Shown: positions 8,447 through 17,546, numbered from the stretch's first letter. The stretch: DNA of 46,352 bases from Clostridium sp. D43t1_170807_H7 (GCF_015555905.1 NZ_JADNLK010000022.1:1-46352); one strand, 5' to 3'. Notes: generated by a model from the letters alone, not told the origin. Made by a program: numbers and translations.

Positions 8447-8461
8447 TTAATGTACTAATTT

Positions 8462-9517
8462 TTAATAAGGTAAAGGTGTGTAGTAAGTATATGGTTTCCA
8501 GTTAGTAGTTATTTTTTCTTCTTTTATTGAATAGGTAACATCCAAATCATTTCTTTTATATTCATTAAATTCATTTAATAAGTTATTAAATTTAACAGAA
8601 AATTGAATGAGCGCTTCAGGTATTAATGAAACAGAAGCATTAAATTTTTCTAAAGGATTTAAATAAGAATCACTACTTCTAAATGAAGTGATAGTATTTA
8701 TAGCAACATTACTTGCATTATTAGCCATTTCATTTATTTTAGACTTTAAAGATTCATTATAAGTATCTGGATAACTTATATCTAAAGTAATGCTATAGTT
8801 AGTATTTCTATATTTTAAGCATGGAATTCCTGATTCAAGTTTATCATCATCTATATATCCTATAGTTTCTATTATATAATCTTCTTTGACTTCGGGAATA
8901 TCTATAGAGGCCAATGTTTTAGTATAAATATTTTTAGTTCCATTTATAGAATATTCTTTTTTACTACTTTCTAATGGCAAACTATTATCTCTTAAGTTTT
9001 CACACTCTTCACAAATATCATCCGATCTATAACATATAAATGAGTCTATTCTTCTTAAATCTAATCCAAAGTAAACCCAAGAAAAGCCAAGCCATCTAAA
9101 ACCTGATACAGAGCGTCTATCTACATTAAGTAAGAATGTCCAATAGCTTCTACCACTAACTTCCCATATATAAGTATATTTAAAAAGACAAAATCTTATT
9201 GAATTAGGGCTAACTGCTTTTGTATCTTTAGATGATGAAAAGTTTTGAACTCCTTTATCCTTTTTACTAGGAATATAGTTAGGTGGAGGAGATTTTGGCA
9301 TGTTAGGTTGACCTGGTGAACCGCCAGGGAAGTTGCTTCCGGGTAAATTAGGAAAGCCGGGTAAAACAGGAAAGCCTCCAGGGAAATTTCCGCCAGGTGG
9401 CAATTCAGAGCGTGAATTTAGAAATTCATAAGAAAAAGGAGAAAATTCATAATCTGAATAAGGAGAATTTAGATTGTTATTGTTATTTGTGAAATAATTA
9501 TAATTATTTTTGCTCAT
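8462..9517 (-). CDS. Unknown protein with Asn-rich and Pro/Gly-rich N-terminus
   Basis: A 351-aa protein without a signal peptide. It begins with an Asn/Tyr-rich stretch and then has a Pro-Gly-Phe-rich segment (about residues 40-80, repeating units such as NFPGG, LPGFPNLPG, NFPGGSPGQP). A folded domain follows with many aromatic residues (IRFCLFKYTYIWEVSGRSYW, FRWLGFSWVYFGLDLRRIDS) and a Cys pair, CEEC. The rest is an acidic/helical C-terminal half. I do not recognise the family with certainty. Such FPGG-rich clostridial proteins are often spore-surface or cell-surface associated, but nothing here proves that. The ribosome binding site AGGAG precedes the start. The gene is monocistronic. Confidence 0.75.
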   Translation of the reverse strand: MSKNNYNYFTNNNNNLNSPYSDYEFSPFSYEFLNSRSELPPGGNFPGGFPVLPGFPNLPGSNFPGGSPGQPNMPKSPPPNYIPSKKDKGVQNFSSSKDTKAVSPNSIRFCLFKYTYIWEVSGRSYWTFLLNVDRRSVSGFRWLGFSWVYFGLDLRRIDSFICYRSDDICEECENLRDNSLPLESSKKEYSINGTKNIYTKTLASIDIPEVKEDYIIETIGYIDDDKLESGIPCLKYRNTNYSITLDISYPDTYNESLKSKINEMANNASNVAINTITSFRSSDSYLNPLEKFNASVSLIPEALIQFSVKFNNLLNEFNEYKRNDLDVTYSIKEEKITTNWKPYTYYTPLPY

Positions 9518-9681
9518 TAAAAAAATGCTCCTAATTAAATTATTATAAAAATATTATATTCAATGTAAGAGAATAAGTTAATTTTTAAAATTTAAAAAAT
9601 TTTATACTCAGATAAATAAAATGATGAATATTATAAAAAAGAAGGGTAGTAAATATGAGAATTTTATGAAGGGGGTAATAT

Positions 9682-11325
9682 ATGATAAAAGTAATGATTA
9701 TTTGCGGATTAGTATTATTAATGTGTATAACTTCTACTAAAATATTATATAAGTTTGGGGTACCAATTCTTTTAGTATTTATAGTATTTGGAATGTTATT
9801 TGGATCTGATGGACTTGTTGGAATATACTTTAATGATTATCAATTGGCTAGTAAAATAAGTACCATAGCATTGATATTTATAATGTTTTATGGAGGATTT
9901 GGTACTAATTGGAGTATGGCTAAACCAGTTGCAATACAATCAATTTTTATGTCAACATTAGGGGTTGTTTTTACAGCACTATTAACAGGATTATTTTGTT
10001 TTTTTGTATTTAAAACAACATTGTTAGAAGGATTACTTATAGGATCAATTGTTGGGTCTACAGATGCAGCATCTGTATTTGCAATATTAAGATCTCAGCA
10101 GTTAAATTTGAGAGGATCAATTGCATCTATGTTAGAGTTAGAAAGTGGTAGTAATGATCCATGTGCATATATGCTTACAGTAATAATATTAGGGTTAATG
10201 GCTGGTGGGGGATATGGTAATATAATCCCAATGATAATAAAGCAAGTTATAGTAGGAATAGTAGTTTCAGTTGTTTTAGCTAAATTATCTATTTATTTAT
10301 TGAGGCATGCTAAATTTGAAATAGAAGGGTTTTATCCAATCTTTGTAACTGCTATAGCAGTGTTATCTTATTCATTAAGTGAATATTTTTCAGGAAATGG
10401 ATATTTAAGTGTCTATATTACAGGTATTATAATAGGAAATGCAAAGATACCACATAAGAAAAGTATATTTCAATTTTTTGATGGAATATCATGGATTATG
10501 CAAATTATGTTATTCTTTTTACTTGGATTAGTGGCATTTCCATCTAAGATACCATCAGTTATGGTTAAGGGAATATCAATTTCACTATTTATGATTTTTG
10601 TAGCAAGGCCAGTTGCAATATTTAGTATTTTATATTGGTTTAAGACACCTATAAAAGAAAAAGTTTTTGTATCATGGGTAGGGATAAGAGGTGCGGCATC
10701 AATAGTTTTTGCAATATTTGCTGAAACATATGGAGTTGCAATAAATAATGATATTTTTCATATAATATTTTTTATAGCATTATTTTCAGTGGCTGTACAA
10801 GGTACAGTTATTCCAAGATTAGCTAAAAAATTAGATTTAATAGATAATGAGGAGTCTGTTTTAAAGACTTTTAATGATTATAAAGAAGATAAGAGTACAA
10901 GGCTTATAGAGTTTACAATCGATGAGCATAATATTATAGCTAATAAAACAATAATGGATGCTAATATACCTGAAGATATTCTTGTGGTAATGATAAAGAG
11001 AAATGGCGATGTATTTGTACCAAATGGATCTACAGAAATTTTACCAGGAGATATATTGGTATTATCAGGAAATAAGCTTAAACATTTCAATGAATATAAA
11101 GAAGAAAAGAGTACCACATTAACAGAGGTTTCTGTTGAGAAAAAAAGTAGTTTAATTAATAGAGCCATAAAAGATGCCAATATTCCTGATGATGTTCTTA
11201 TAGTTATGATAAAAAGAAGAGGGGAAGTAATAGTTCCTAATGGAAATACAGTAATTCTTCCAGATGATATATTAGTTATAACATCAAATAATATGGAAGA
11301 AATAGAAGATTTATTAACTGTATAA
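9682..11325 (+). CDS. Potassium/proton antiporter (CPA1 type) with two RCK_C domains
   Basis: A 547-aa membrane antiporter. About 12 membrane segments fill residues 1-380, with the CPA ion-site motifs GSTDAASVFAIL and ELESGSNDPCAYML. The cytoplasmic tail holds two TrkA-C/RCK_C domains in tandem. They begin with FNDYKEDKST and FNEYKEEKST and share NIPEDILVVMIKR and NIPDDVLIVMIKR, so one is a clear copy of the other. Related K+/H+ antiporters are gated by nucleotides such as c-di-AMP through RCK_C; that is family knowledge, not shown here. Good GGGGG ribosome binding site; monocistronic with its own terminator. Confidence 0.88.
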   Translation: MIKVMIICGLVLLMCITSTKILYKFGVPILLVFIVFGMLFGSDGLVGIYFNDYQLASKISTIALIFIMFYGGFGTNWSMAKPVAIQSIFMSTLGVVFTALLTGLFCFFVFKTTLLEGLLIGSIVGSTDAASVFAILRSQQLNLRGSIASMLELESGSNDPCAYMLTVIILGLMAGGGYGNIIPMIIKQVIVGIVVSVVLAKLSIYLLRHAKFEIEGFYPIFVTAIAVLSYSLSEYFSGNGYLSVYITGIIIGNAKIPHKKSIFQFFDGISWIMQIMLFFLLGLVAFPSKIPSVMVKGISISLFMIFVARPVAIFSILYWFKTPIKEKVFVSWVGIRGAASIVFAIFAETYGVAINNDIFHIIFFIALFSVAVQGTVIPRLAKKLDLIDNEESVLKTFNDYKEDKSTRLIEFTIDEHNIIANKTIMDANIPEDILVVMIKRNGDVFVPNGSTEILPGDILVLSGNKLKHFNEYKEEKSTTLTEVSVEKKSSLINRAIKDANIPDDVLIVMIKRRGEVIVPNGNTVILPDDILVITSNNMEEIEDLLTV

Positions 11326-11333
11326 TTTAGTGG

Positions 11334-11364
11334 AAATTCACCATAAAATTATGGTGAATTTTTG
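11334..11364 (+). terminator. Intrinsic terminator after the antiporter gene
   Basis: An 11-bp perfect stem (11334-11344/11351-11361) with a short loop and a T-run. Confidence 0.88.
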
Positions 11365-11483
11365 TATGAAGTAATATTTGATATTTATAGAATTAACATA
11401 ACTTTGAAAAATTAACTTTTTATTTATTATATATTTATGTAAGATAGATATAAGAAAATTTTTACTAGAAAGAGGTACATAGT

Positions 11484-12293
11484 ATGAATATGGAATTGAT
11501 TATGTTAGGAACAGGTTCTGCAATGGTAACAAAATGTTATAATACTTGTTTTGCATTAAGAAATAATAACGAGTATTTCTTAGTAGATGCAGGTGGTGGA
11601 AACGGAATATTAGCCCAATTAGAAAAAGCTGAAATTGATTATAAAAATATTAAAGGTATGTTTGTTACACATGGACATACAGATCATATAATTGGAGCAA
11701 TATGGATAATAAGAAAGTATGCATCATTAATGAATGAAGGAAAATATGAGGGTGAATTTAATATATACGGACATAATGAAGTTGTTAATATATTAAATAC
11801 TTTAAGTAATATAATGTTAACTAAAAAATTATTAAAATTTGTTGGTAATGGTATTAATATTTGTGAAGTATGTCATGGAGATAAAATAGATGTTATAGGA
11901 ATGAATATAGAATTTTTTGATATAGAATCAACTAAGGATAAACAATTTGGATTTAAGGCAGTTCTTCCAAATAAAAAGACATTAGTTTGTCTTGGTGATG
12001 AGCCTTATAAGGAGATTTCTAAAGTATATGTTGAAAACTGTAATTGGTTGCTTTCAGAAGCATTTTGTTTATACGCAGATAGAGAAATATTTAAGCCTTA
12101 TGAAAAAAATCATAGTACGCCTATTGAGGCAGGAAAACTTGCAAAGGAACTTAATGTAGAAAATTTAGTTTTATATCATACAGAAGATAAGAAGCTTCCA
12201 GAGCGTAAAAAGCTTTATAGTGAAGAAGCAAAATCTGTTTATGATGGACAAGTATTTGTTCCCTATGATTTAGAAAGAATAGAACTAAAATAA
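11484..12293 (+). CDS. MBL-fold metallo-hydrolase, RNase Z-like
   Basis: A 269-aa metallo-beta-lactamase-fold protein. The zinc-binding motif THGHTDH (about residues 62-68), the N-terminal LIMLGTGSA strand and the later Asp in LVCLGDEPY are as in the RNase Z / phosphodiesterase branch. A His near the C-terminus (LVLYHTED) completes the site. True RNase Z has a longer exosite arm; here the middle is a different insert, so tRNA 3' processing is not certain and a general phosphodiesterase role is possible. Start at ATG 11484, or the second ATG at 11490. Monocistronic. Confidence 0.8.
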   Translation: MNMELIMLGTGSAMVTKCYNTCFALRNNNEYFLVDAGGGNGILAQLEKAEIDYKNIKGMFVTHGHTDHIIGAIWIIRKYASLMNEGKYEGEFNIYGHNEVVNILNTLSNIMLTKKLLKFVGNGINICEVCHGDKIDVIGMNIEFFDIESTKDKQFGFKAVLPNKKTLVCLGDEPYKEISKVYVENCNWLLSEAFCLYADREIFKPYEKNHSTPIEAGKLAKELNVENLVLYHTEDKKLPERKKLYSEEAKSVYDGQVFVPYDLERIELK

Positions 12294-12331
12294 AAATTTA
12301 TATAATAAGATTATAAAATTTAAAATTAAGT

Positions 12332-12369
12332 TGTAAAATTATAGTGTTTTTAAATACTATAATTTTACA
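12332..12369 (+). terminator. Hairpin after the MBL gene, weak terminator
   Basis: A perfect 14-bp stem (12332-12345/12356-12369), but it is followed by GTTGG rather than a T-run. It may protect the 3' end of the mRNA or work as a weak terminator. Confidence 0.5.
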
Positions 12370-12437
12370 GTTGGATATGGACAAATTTAATATATTTAGA
12401 TATACTTAGTTAGTTGTTAAATATAACGATAATAAAA

Positions 12438-12622
12438 TAATATTGGTTAGAAATAGATATATAGAAATATCTATTTTTATTAAAAAGGAAGTTAGGTGAA
12501 AGTCCTACACAGTGCCGCTACTGTATTTAGGGAATGGTATTTCAAAGTAATCCATTGAGCATATATGCTTGAGAAGGAGAAATAACGTGATGATCTATAA
12601 GTCAGGAGACTTGCCAGTATTA
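12438..12622 (+). promoter_or_regulatory. Cobalamin (adenosylcobalamin-type) riboswitch
   Basis: Classic B12-element landmarks occur in order: GTGAAAGTCCTACACAGTGC, GCCGCTACTGTA, a GGGAAT segment, CCATTGAGC, GAGAAGG, and the B12 box AAGTCAGGAGACTTGCC ending near 12615. The outer P1 helix pairs 12438-12446 with 12614-12622. A hairpin right after it (12623-12657) and an alternative partner for its 5' arm at 12692-12700 form a plausible expression platform. It controls the adjacent vitamin B12 transporter locus, which is now destroyed. Confidence 0.93.
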
Positions 12623-12743
12623 TAATATCGATACTCTTCGGTAAAAGAGTGATATTAATAAAAATTAAATATCAAACAAGTAAGAGTATCCTTATATCTT
12701 TATATTGAAATAAACAAATATAAACAGATAAAGGGAGACAAAG

Positions 12744-13364
12744 ATGAAAAAATTCAAAAACTTAACAGCAATTCTATTAAGCACAATGCTTATCTTAGGA
12801 CTTGTTTCTTGTGGGACAAGCAATCAAGAGTAAGGAGATGTAGATTCAAATTTACAGTCTCAAGAAAATAATGACTCACATTACCCAGTAACTATAACAA
12901 CTTATAATTATTCGAAAGAACCTGTTGAAATAACTTTCGATAAGGCACCAGAAAAGGTAGTAGCTATTTATCAAAATTCAATTGAAACTATGCTAGCATT
13001 AGGACTAGAGGATAGAATAGTTGCAGCTGCAGTCCTTGATCATGACGTAAAAGATGAATACAAAGAAGCTTTTAGTAAGGTGAATTATTTAGAAGAGTTT
13101 ACTGTTAATGAAGTTTCTTCAAAAGTAAGTAATGAAGAAAAACAAAGTGCTATGGTAATAGAGTTTTATGATGATGAAATATATACATATGGTTCTAAAA
13201 CTTTAGCAGGGGATATGGTAACAAAATTAGGAGCAGAGGTTTTAAATCCTGAAGGTGGAAATATAGGAGCAGGAGATTTAATTAAGCTAAATCCAGATTG
13301 TATTTTTGTTTCTTATATGGACATGGGAGATGAAAATATTCCAGTTGAAGAGGTAAATATCTAA
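12744..13364 (+). pseudogene. Cobalamin-type ABC transporter substrate-binding lipoprotein, broken
   Basis: Starts with a lipoprotein signal (MKKFKNLTAILLSTMLILGL, then VSCG with the lipid Cys at 23). An in-frame TAA stops it at codon 30. The same frame then reads on for 176 codons of a BtuF/FhuD-type binding protein (KVVAIYQNSIETMLALGLED, YGSKTLAGDMVTKLGAEVLN, DLIKLNPDCIFVSYMDMGD). About 20-30 residues seem lost after EVSS, and the last third is missing: EEVNI meets a stop at 13362, where permease sequence begins in another frame. It lies directly behind the B12 riboswitch, so its former role was B12 or corrinoid capture. Confidence 0.85.
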
Positions 13365-13368
13365 TATA

Positions 13369-13695
13369 GGGGGAAGAAGTAACTCTATAAAGCTACTTTT
13401 GGCAGGAATGGCATTAAGCTCCGTTTGTAGTTCTTTTTCAAGTTTTTTAGTCTATATATCAGATGACTCACAAAAGCTGAAAACTGTAACTTTTTGGTTA
13501 ATGGGGAGTTTAGCAGGAGCTAAATGGAATGAAATAATCATTATATTACCAGTTATAATTTTAGGAACAATATTTTTTATTACTCAATATAGGACATTAA
13601 ATTTAATGTTATTAGGAGATGAAGTATCAATTACATTAGGTACAGATTTGCATAAATTTAGAATTATATATCTATTAATCTTGCAAGAGCTTTAG
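13369..13695 (+). pseudogene. FecCD/BtuC-type permease, fragment
   Basis: Reads a central piece of a FecCD-family permease (IKLLLAGMALSSVCSSFSSF, TFWLMGSLAGAKWNEI, then [18 protein letters not shown]). The N-terminal third is missing, as is the C-terminal third including the conserved GxIxFVGL region. It begins out of frame straight after the truncated binding protein and ends in an ATPase fragment. Two deletions must have removed the gene ends. Confidence 0.85.
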
Positions 13696-13787
13696 CACAA
13701 CAGCCACAATGTTTAATATTAGATGAGCCAACAAATCATTTAGATATAAAATATCAACTGCAGAGTAAATTAAGAAGCTATATCTAA
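13677..13787 (+). pseudogene. ABC ATPase fragment of the same transporter
   Basis: Reads [20 protein letters not shown] followed by HLDIKYQL. This is the segment from just after the ABC signature through Walker B and the D-loop of a FecE/BtuD-type ATPase. The Walker A part and the end are gone. With the two preceding fragments it shows that the original order was binding protein, permease, ATPase. Confidence 0.85.
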
Positions 13788-13822
13788 AATTAAATTTTAA
13801 ATTTAGATATAGCTTTTTTTAT
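13775..13822 (+). terminator. Intrinsic terminator of the ruined B12 transporter locus
   Basis: A 14-bp stem (13775-13788/13802-13815) followed by a T-run. It lies 8 bp before the convergent radical SAM gene. Confidence 0.88.
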
Positions 13823-13829
13823 TTATATT

Positions 13830-14489
13830 TTATTCAAAAGCTCTAACTCTTAGTTTTATTCCTAAATCATCACATACTCTTTGACTTGCTTTAATATCTT
13901 CCTCACCAATACAATCAACAACAGTGAATACAACATTAGGAATATAAGACTTACATGATACAGCGAATTTTTTCATGGCATCATAAGATTCAATTCCAAA
14001 CTTACTCTTAGTTATTTCATAAAATTCTTTAGCTGTTGGTGCATTAAGGCTTATAGAAACTGTATCAATTAATCCTTTTAGTAAAGGTGCAATATCTTTT
14101 TTATTAATTAAATCTCCAAGACCATTAGTATTAATTCTAATTGGAATTTTTGGGTTTCTATCTTTTATATATTTAGAAACTTCAATTATTGCATCTAATC
14201 TTTCAGTTGGTTCTCCAAACCCACAGAATATAATTTCATCGTAAAGATTAATATCAATAGATTCAAACTCACTAATTACTTCATCTACTGTTGGTTCTTT
14301 TTCCAACCATAGACTATTAGATTCAAGCATTTTTTTAGTTTGTCTTAAACAAAATGTACATGCACATGGACAACGGTTAGTCAAATTTACATATATATTT
14401 TTCTTTATACCATTAGATTCCATTTCTTCGATTGTTATATTTTTTAAGCTTATAAAATTTCCATTATCACTAGTATATAGAATAACCAT
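13830..14489 (-). CDS. Radical SAM protein, TatD-associated type
   Basis: A 219-aa small radical SAM protein. The [4Fe-4S]/SAM motif CPCACTFC (C-x3-C-x2-C) sits near residue 38 after NLTNR, and GFGEPTERLDAI is the SAM-binding GxxEP-type segment. Size and motifs match the family annotated as TatD-linked radical SAM, of unknown reaction; the usual TatD nuclease neighbour is absent here. It is the second gene of a two-gene unit with pyridoxal kinase (19 bp apart). No partner peptide is visible. Confidence 0.82.
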   Translation of the reverse strand: MVILYTSDNGNFISLKNITIEEMESNGIKKNIYVNLTNRCPCACTFCLRQTKKMLESNSLWLEKEPTVDEVISEFESIDINLYDEIIFCGFGEPTERLDAIIEVSKYIKDRNPKIPIRINTNGLGDLINKKDIAPLLKGLIDTVSISLNAPTAKEFYEITKSKFGIESYDAMKKFAVSCKSYIPNVVFTVVDCIGEEDIKASQRVCDDLGIKLRVRAFE

Positions 14490-14508
14490 ATTACCCCATC
14501 CTTTTATA

Positions 14509-15339
14509 TTATTTTAATTCAGTTAAGAATTCTTCAAAGCAAACACCATAGTTATCTGGTAAGTTTAAATCAGTAGTAAATTTTAATGATTTACTAATAA
14601 AATCTGTTGCTTTTTTTACTGCATCTGCAAAATCTTCACCTTTAACAAGACTAGCAGATACAATAGAAGAGAAAACATCACCAGTTCCTGAACGGTCTTC
14701 CCCTATTTTTTCAACATCTATAATTTTATAAGGTTTATTAATTTCAAATATAAAATTTTCTATTGCTCCTTGTCTTTGTAAGCCAGTAATTACTATTTTA
14801 CTTGGACCCTGAAGAGATAATCTTTCACATAATAAATATAATTCTTCGTGTGTCGGAGTATCAGCAGGATAAGATAAATCTAATAATCTACAAAGTTCAG
14901 TAAGGTTAGGTGTTAATACATCTGCATATTTAATTAGGTTTTGCATTTCTTTGCACATTTCATCTGTATAAGTAGAATAAAGCTTGCCATAGTCGCCCAT
15001 AACAGGGTCTATTAAAACTATATTATTATCAGTTTTAAATTTATCTAAAAAGTCTATTACTATCTTAATTTGTTCTTTAGAACCTAAAAAGCCTGTGCAT
15101 ATTCCATCAAAGTTTAATCCAAGGATTTCCCAATTATTAATATATTCTTTCATTTTAGGAGTATAATCTTCAAAAAAGAAGTTATTAAATCCAGTGTGGT
15201 TTGAAAGTATAGCTGTTGGTATGAAACAACATTGAACTTTAAGTGCTGAAATAATAGGCAATGAAACGGCTATGGAACATCTACCAAAACCTGTTATATC
15301 ATTTATAAGAGCTATTTTTTTTTGATTAAATCCCATCAT
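14509..15339 (-). CDS. pdxK: Pyridoxal/pyridoxamine kinase
   Basis: A PfkB/ribokinase-fold B6 kinase that phosphorylates pyridoxal, pyridoxamine or pyridoxine in the salvage pathway. It has the N-terminal NDITGFGRCSIAVSLPII typical of PdxY/PdxK-like enzymes, DPVMGDYGKLY, and the anion-hole/catalytic region DRSGTGDVFSSIV. The frame can start at GTG 15348, but an AAAGGA ribosome binding site fits ATG 15339 (or ATG 15336) better, giving about 276 aa. Its promoter on the minus strand is at 15364-15392. Confidence 0.87.
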   Translation of the reverse strand: MMGFNQKKIALINDITGFGRCSIAVSLPIISALKVQCCFIPTAILSNHTGFNNFFFEDYTPKMKEYINNWEILGLNFDGICTGFLGSKEQIKIVIDFLDKFKTDNNIVLIDPVMGDYGKLYSTYTDEMCKEMQNLIKYADVLTPNLTELCRLLDLSYPADTPTHEELYLLCERLSLQGPSKIVITGLQRQGAIENFIFEINKPYKIIDVEKIGEDRSGTGDVFSSIVSASLVKGEDFADAVKKATDFISKSLKFTTDLNLPDNYGVCFEEFLTELK

Positions 15340-15363
15340 TCTTTTCACATCCTTTAAATATTA

Positions 15364-15392
15364 ATTATAAAAGAAGAATTTGGGAAAATCAA
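15364..15392 (-). promoter_or_regulatory. Promoter of pdxK and the radical SAM gene
   Basis: On the minus strand TTGATT (15387-15392), 17 bp, TATAAT (15364-15369). A perfect 14-bp palindrome ATACAATATTGTAT (15412-15425) lies 20 bp upstream and may bind a regulator. Confidence 0.7.
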
Positions 15393-15624
15393 TTTTAGAA
15401 GCTTTGTAACGATACAATATTGTATTTATAAAAATTAAGAAGGTATGTCATAATGAATTTAAAAATTTAAGGTAATATAATTTTTGATTTTGTTAAAATT
15501 TTTTAAATAAAAAAAACTAGACTATAGATGTCTTATTTAGAGAATACTATATAAATTAAAAGTGAATTAATTCATAAAAATAAATAAAATTTAAAGTTAA
15601 TTTAAAAGTAAATGAGGTATGGAT

Positions 15625-16809
15625 ATGAATAAATTTATAGAACAAGCCAAATTAATAAAAGATGATATTATAAGTTATAGAAGAACTATTCACGAAAATC
15701 CTGAAGTAGGTGCAGAATTACCTAAAACAAAAGCTTATGTAATGGAGAAGCTAAGAGAGTTTGGATATGATCCAAAAGAAATATGTGAAAGTGGTATAGT
15801 TGCTACAATAGAAGGAAATAAAGTAGGAAAAACATTTTTATTAAGAGCTGATATGGATGCACTTCCAATGGAGGAAGCTACTGAATGCGATTTTAAATCA
15901 AATAATGGTTGTATGCACTCTTGTGGACATGATATGCATACAGCAATGCTTCTAGGAGCTGCAAAGTTACTTAAAGAAAATCAAGATGAAATAGAAGGAA
16001 CTATTAAGTTAGTATTCCAACCAGATGAAGAAGGGTTTACTGGAGCAAAAAAAATGTTAGAAGCAGGAGTACTTGAAAATCCTAAAGTTGATGCAGCAAT
16101 GGCAATGCATGTACATTCTGGAACACCTTCAAATCTTATATTATGTGGTTTAGGAACTAGTATAGCAGGCTGTAATAGATTTAGAATAGTTGTAAATGGA
16201 ACAGGATGTCATGGAGCAATGCCTGAACTTGGAGTAGATCCAATTAATATAGCAGCTCATATATATATATCTTTACAAGAAATAATAGCTAGAGAAATAT
16301 CAGCTACAAAGCCTGCAGTTGTAACTATAGGAAAGTTTGTAGGAGGAGAAGCACCAAACATAATACCAGGAGAAGTTATTATGGAAGGTACTATAAGAAG
16401 TTTAGATAAAGAAGTTGGAGAATTCATATTTAACAGAATTAAAGATATAGTTGAATCTACTGCTAAAATGTTTAGAGGAGAGGCTAAATTAATAGAATTA
16501 TCATCAGTACCACCATTAGCTAATGATACTGATTTAGCTAAAGAGCTTACATCTTATGTGAAGGATTTAGTAGGAGAAAAAGCTGTGTGCTTATTTGAAG
16601 GAGGAGGAATGGGTTCAGAGGATTTTGCATCTTACTCATATGAAGTTCCAAGTGTTTATCTTATGTTAGGTGCTGGTATAAAACAAGAAAATCCTTTATA
16701 CGGTGAACCAATGCATAATGAAAAAGTAGTATTTAATGAAGATATATTAGTTACAGGAGCAGCTATGCATACATATTGTGCTATTATGTGGTTAAAAAAT
16801 AATAAATAA
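15625..16809 (+). CDS. M20-family amidohydrolase (N-acyl amino acid / hippurate hydrolase type)
   Basis: A cytoplasmic metallopeptidase-like amidohydrolase of M20D type that cleaves N-acyl amino acids such as hippurate. Metal-site motifs are clear: CMHSCGHDMHTAMLLGAAK, FQPDEEG, AMHVHSG, and near the end EGGGMGSEDFASYSYEVP. The full length of about 394 aa is normal. GAGG at 15614-15617 places the start at ATG 15625 rather than ATG 15619. The exact substrate is unknown. The following regulator gene, 35 bp downstream, may form an operon with it. Confidence 0.87.
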   Translation: MNKFIEQAKLIKDDIISYRRTIHENPEVGAELPKTKAYVMEKLREFGYDPKEICESGIVATIEGNKVGKTFLLRADMDALPMEEATECDFKSNNGCMHSCGHDMHTAMLLGAAKLLKENQDEIEGTIKLVFQPDEEGFTGAKKMLEAGVLENPKVDAAMAMHVHSGTPSNLILCGLGTSIAGCNRFRIVVNGTGCHGAMPELGVDPINIAAHIYISLQEIIAREISATKPAVVTIGKFVGGEAPNIIPGEVIMEGTIRSLDKEVGEFIFNRIKDIVESTAKMFRGEAKLIELSSVPPLANDTDLAKELTSYVKDLVGEKAVCLFEGGGMGSEDFASYSYEVPSVYLMLGAGIKQENPLYGEPMHNEKVVFNEDILVTGAAMHTYCAIMWLKNNK

Positions 16810-16844
16810 GCACAGTAGAATTGAAAAAATGAAAGGTAAAAATA

Positions 16845-17495
16845 ATGAGATTATTAGATATTGTATTTTACCTCTTGAGAAGTAGTTCTAAAGTTACGAT
16901 TAGTGAACTTTCAAGAATTTATAATGTATCTACAAGGACTATAAAAAGAGATCTAGATAAACTATCGGTATTAGGCATTCCTATAATAATTCATAGGGGG
17001 AAAAATGGGGGTGTTGAGATAGATGAAGACTATGTAATAAGACGACAAATGTTAACATATAATGATTATGAAGAGCTAATTTTAGCATTATATATCGGTG
17101 AAAATATAAGTAAGAATATAGATAAATCATTTTTAATTGACAAATTTAGAGTAGTAGAGAATGAGAAGTGTTCTGAAATTTTAAGTAAGTTTAAAGAAAG
17201 ATTCATAGTAGATTTATATGAAGAAAAATTTGATACTAAAAATGAAATTTGCAAGGAAATTGATAAAGCTTTAGATAATAAATGCTTTATAGAGATAGAA
17301 ACAAGAAAAGGAAAATCAGTTATAATTCCAATTTCATATGTTTTAAGAAAAGAAGGATTATGTTTATATTGTTATAGTGAAGAATATAATCTTATATTAA
17401 TAAATGAAATATATAATGTTAAAATTCTTAATAAAAGTTATGATAATAATATAGTTAGTTATATAGATAATAAAAAGAATTTAAAGGTAATATAA
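16845..17495 (+). CDS. HTH (DeoR/HTH_11) regulator with WYL-like domain
   Basis: A 216-aa regulator. The winged helix lies at the N-terminus (VTISELSRIYNVSTRTIKRD, about residues 17-36, then a GKNGGVEI wing). A C-terminal WYL-like part follows (IPISYVLRKEGLCLYCYSEE). The middle is shorter than in the usual 300-aa YafY-type proteins. The ligand is unknown. It follows the M20 hydrolase closely and may regulate it. Confidence 0.78.
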   Translation: MRLLDIVFYLLRSSSKVTISELSRIYNVSTRTIKRDLDKLSVLGIPIIIHRGKNGGVEIDEDYVIRRQMLTYNDYEELILALYIGENISKNIDKSFLIDKFRVVENEKCSEILSKFKERFIVDLYEEKFDTKNEICKEIDKALDNKCFIEIETRKGKSVIIPISYVLRKEGLCLYCYSEEYNLILINEIYNVKILNKSYDNNIVSYIDNKKNLKVI

Positions 17496-17517
17496 AACAG
17501 AATTTGTTAAATTCTAG

Positions 17518-17546
17518 AAACAAGACATTAAATGTCTTGTTTTTTG
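17518..17546 (+). terminator. Intrinsic terminator
   Basis: An 11-bp stem (17518-17528/17532-17542) with a T-run. A second small hairpin precedes it at 17500-17516. Confidence 0.88.

Noticed and set aside
12831..12833. Stop codon recoding (for example selenocysteine) in the binding-protein gene
   Set aside because: The codon is TAA, not TGA, with no SECIS-like hairpin, and the gene is truncated as well, so a simple nonsense mutation is more likely.
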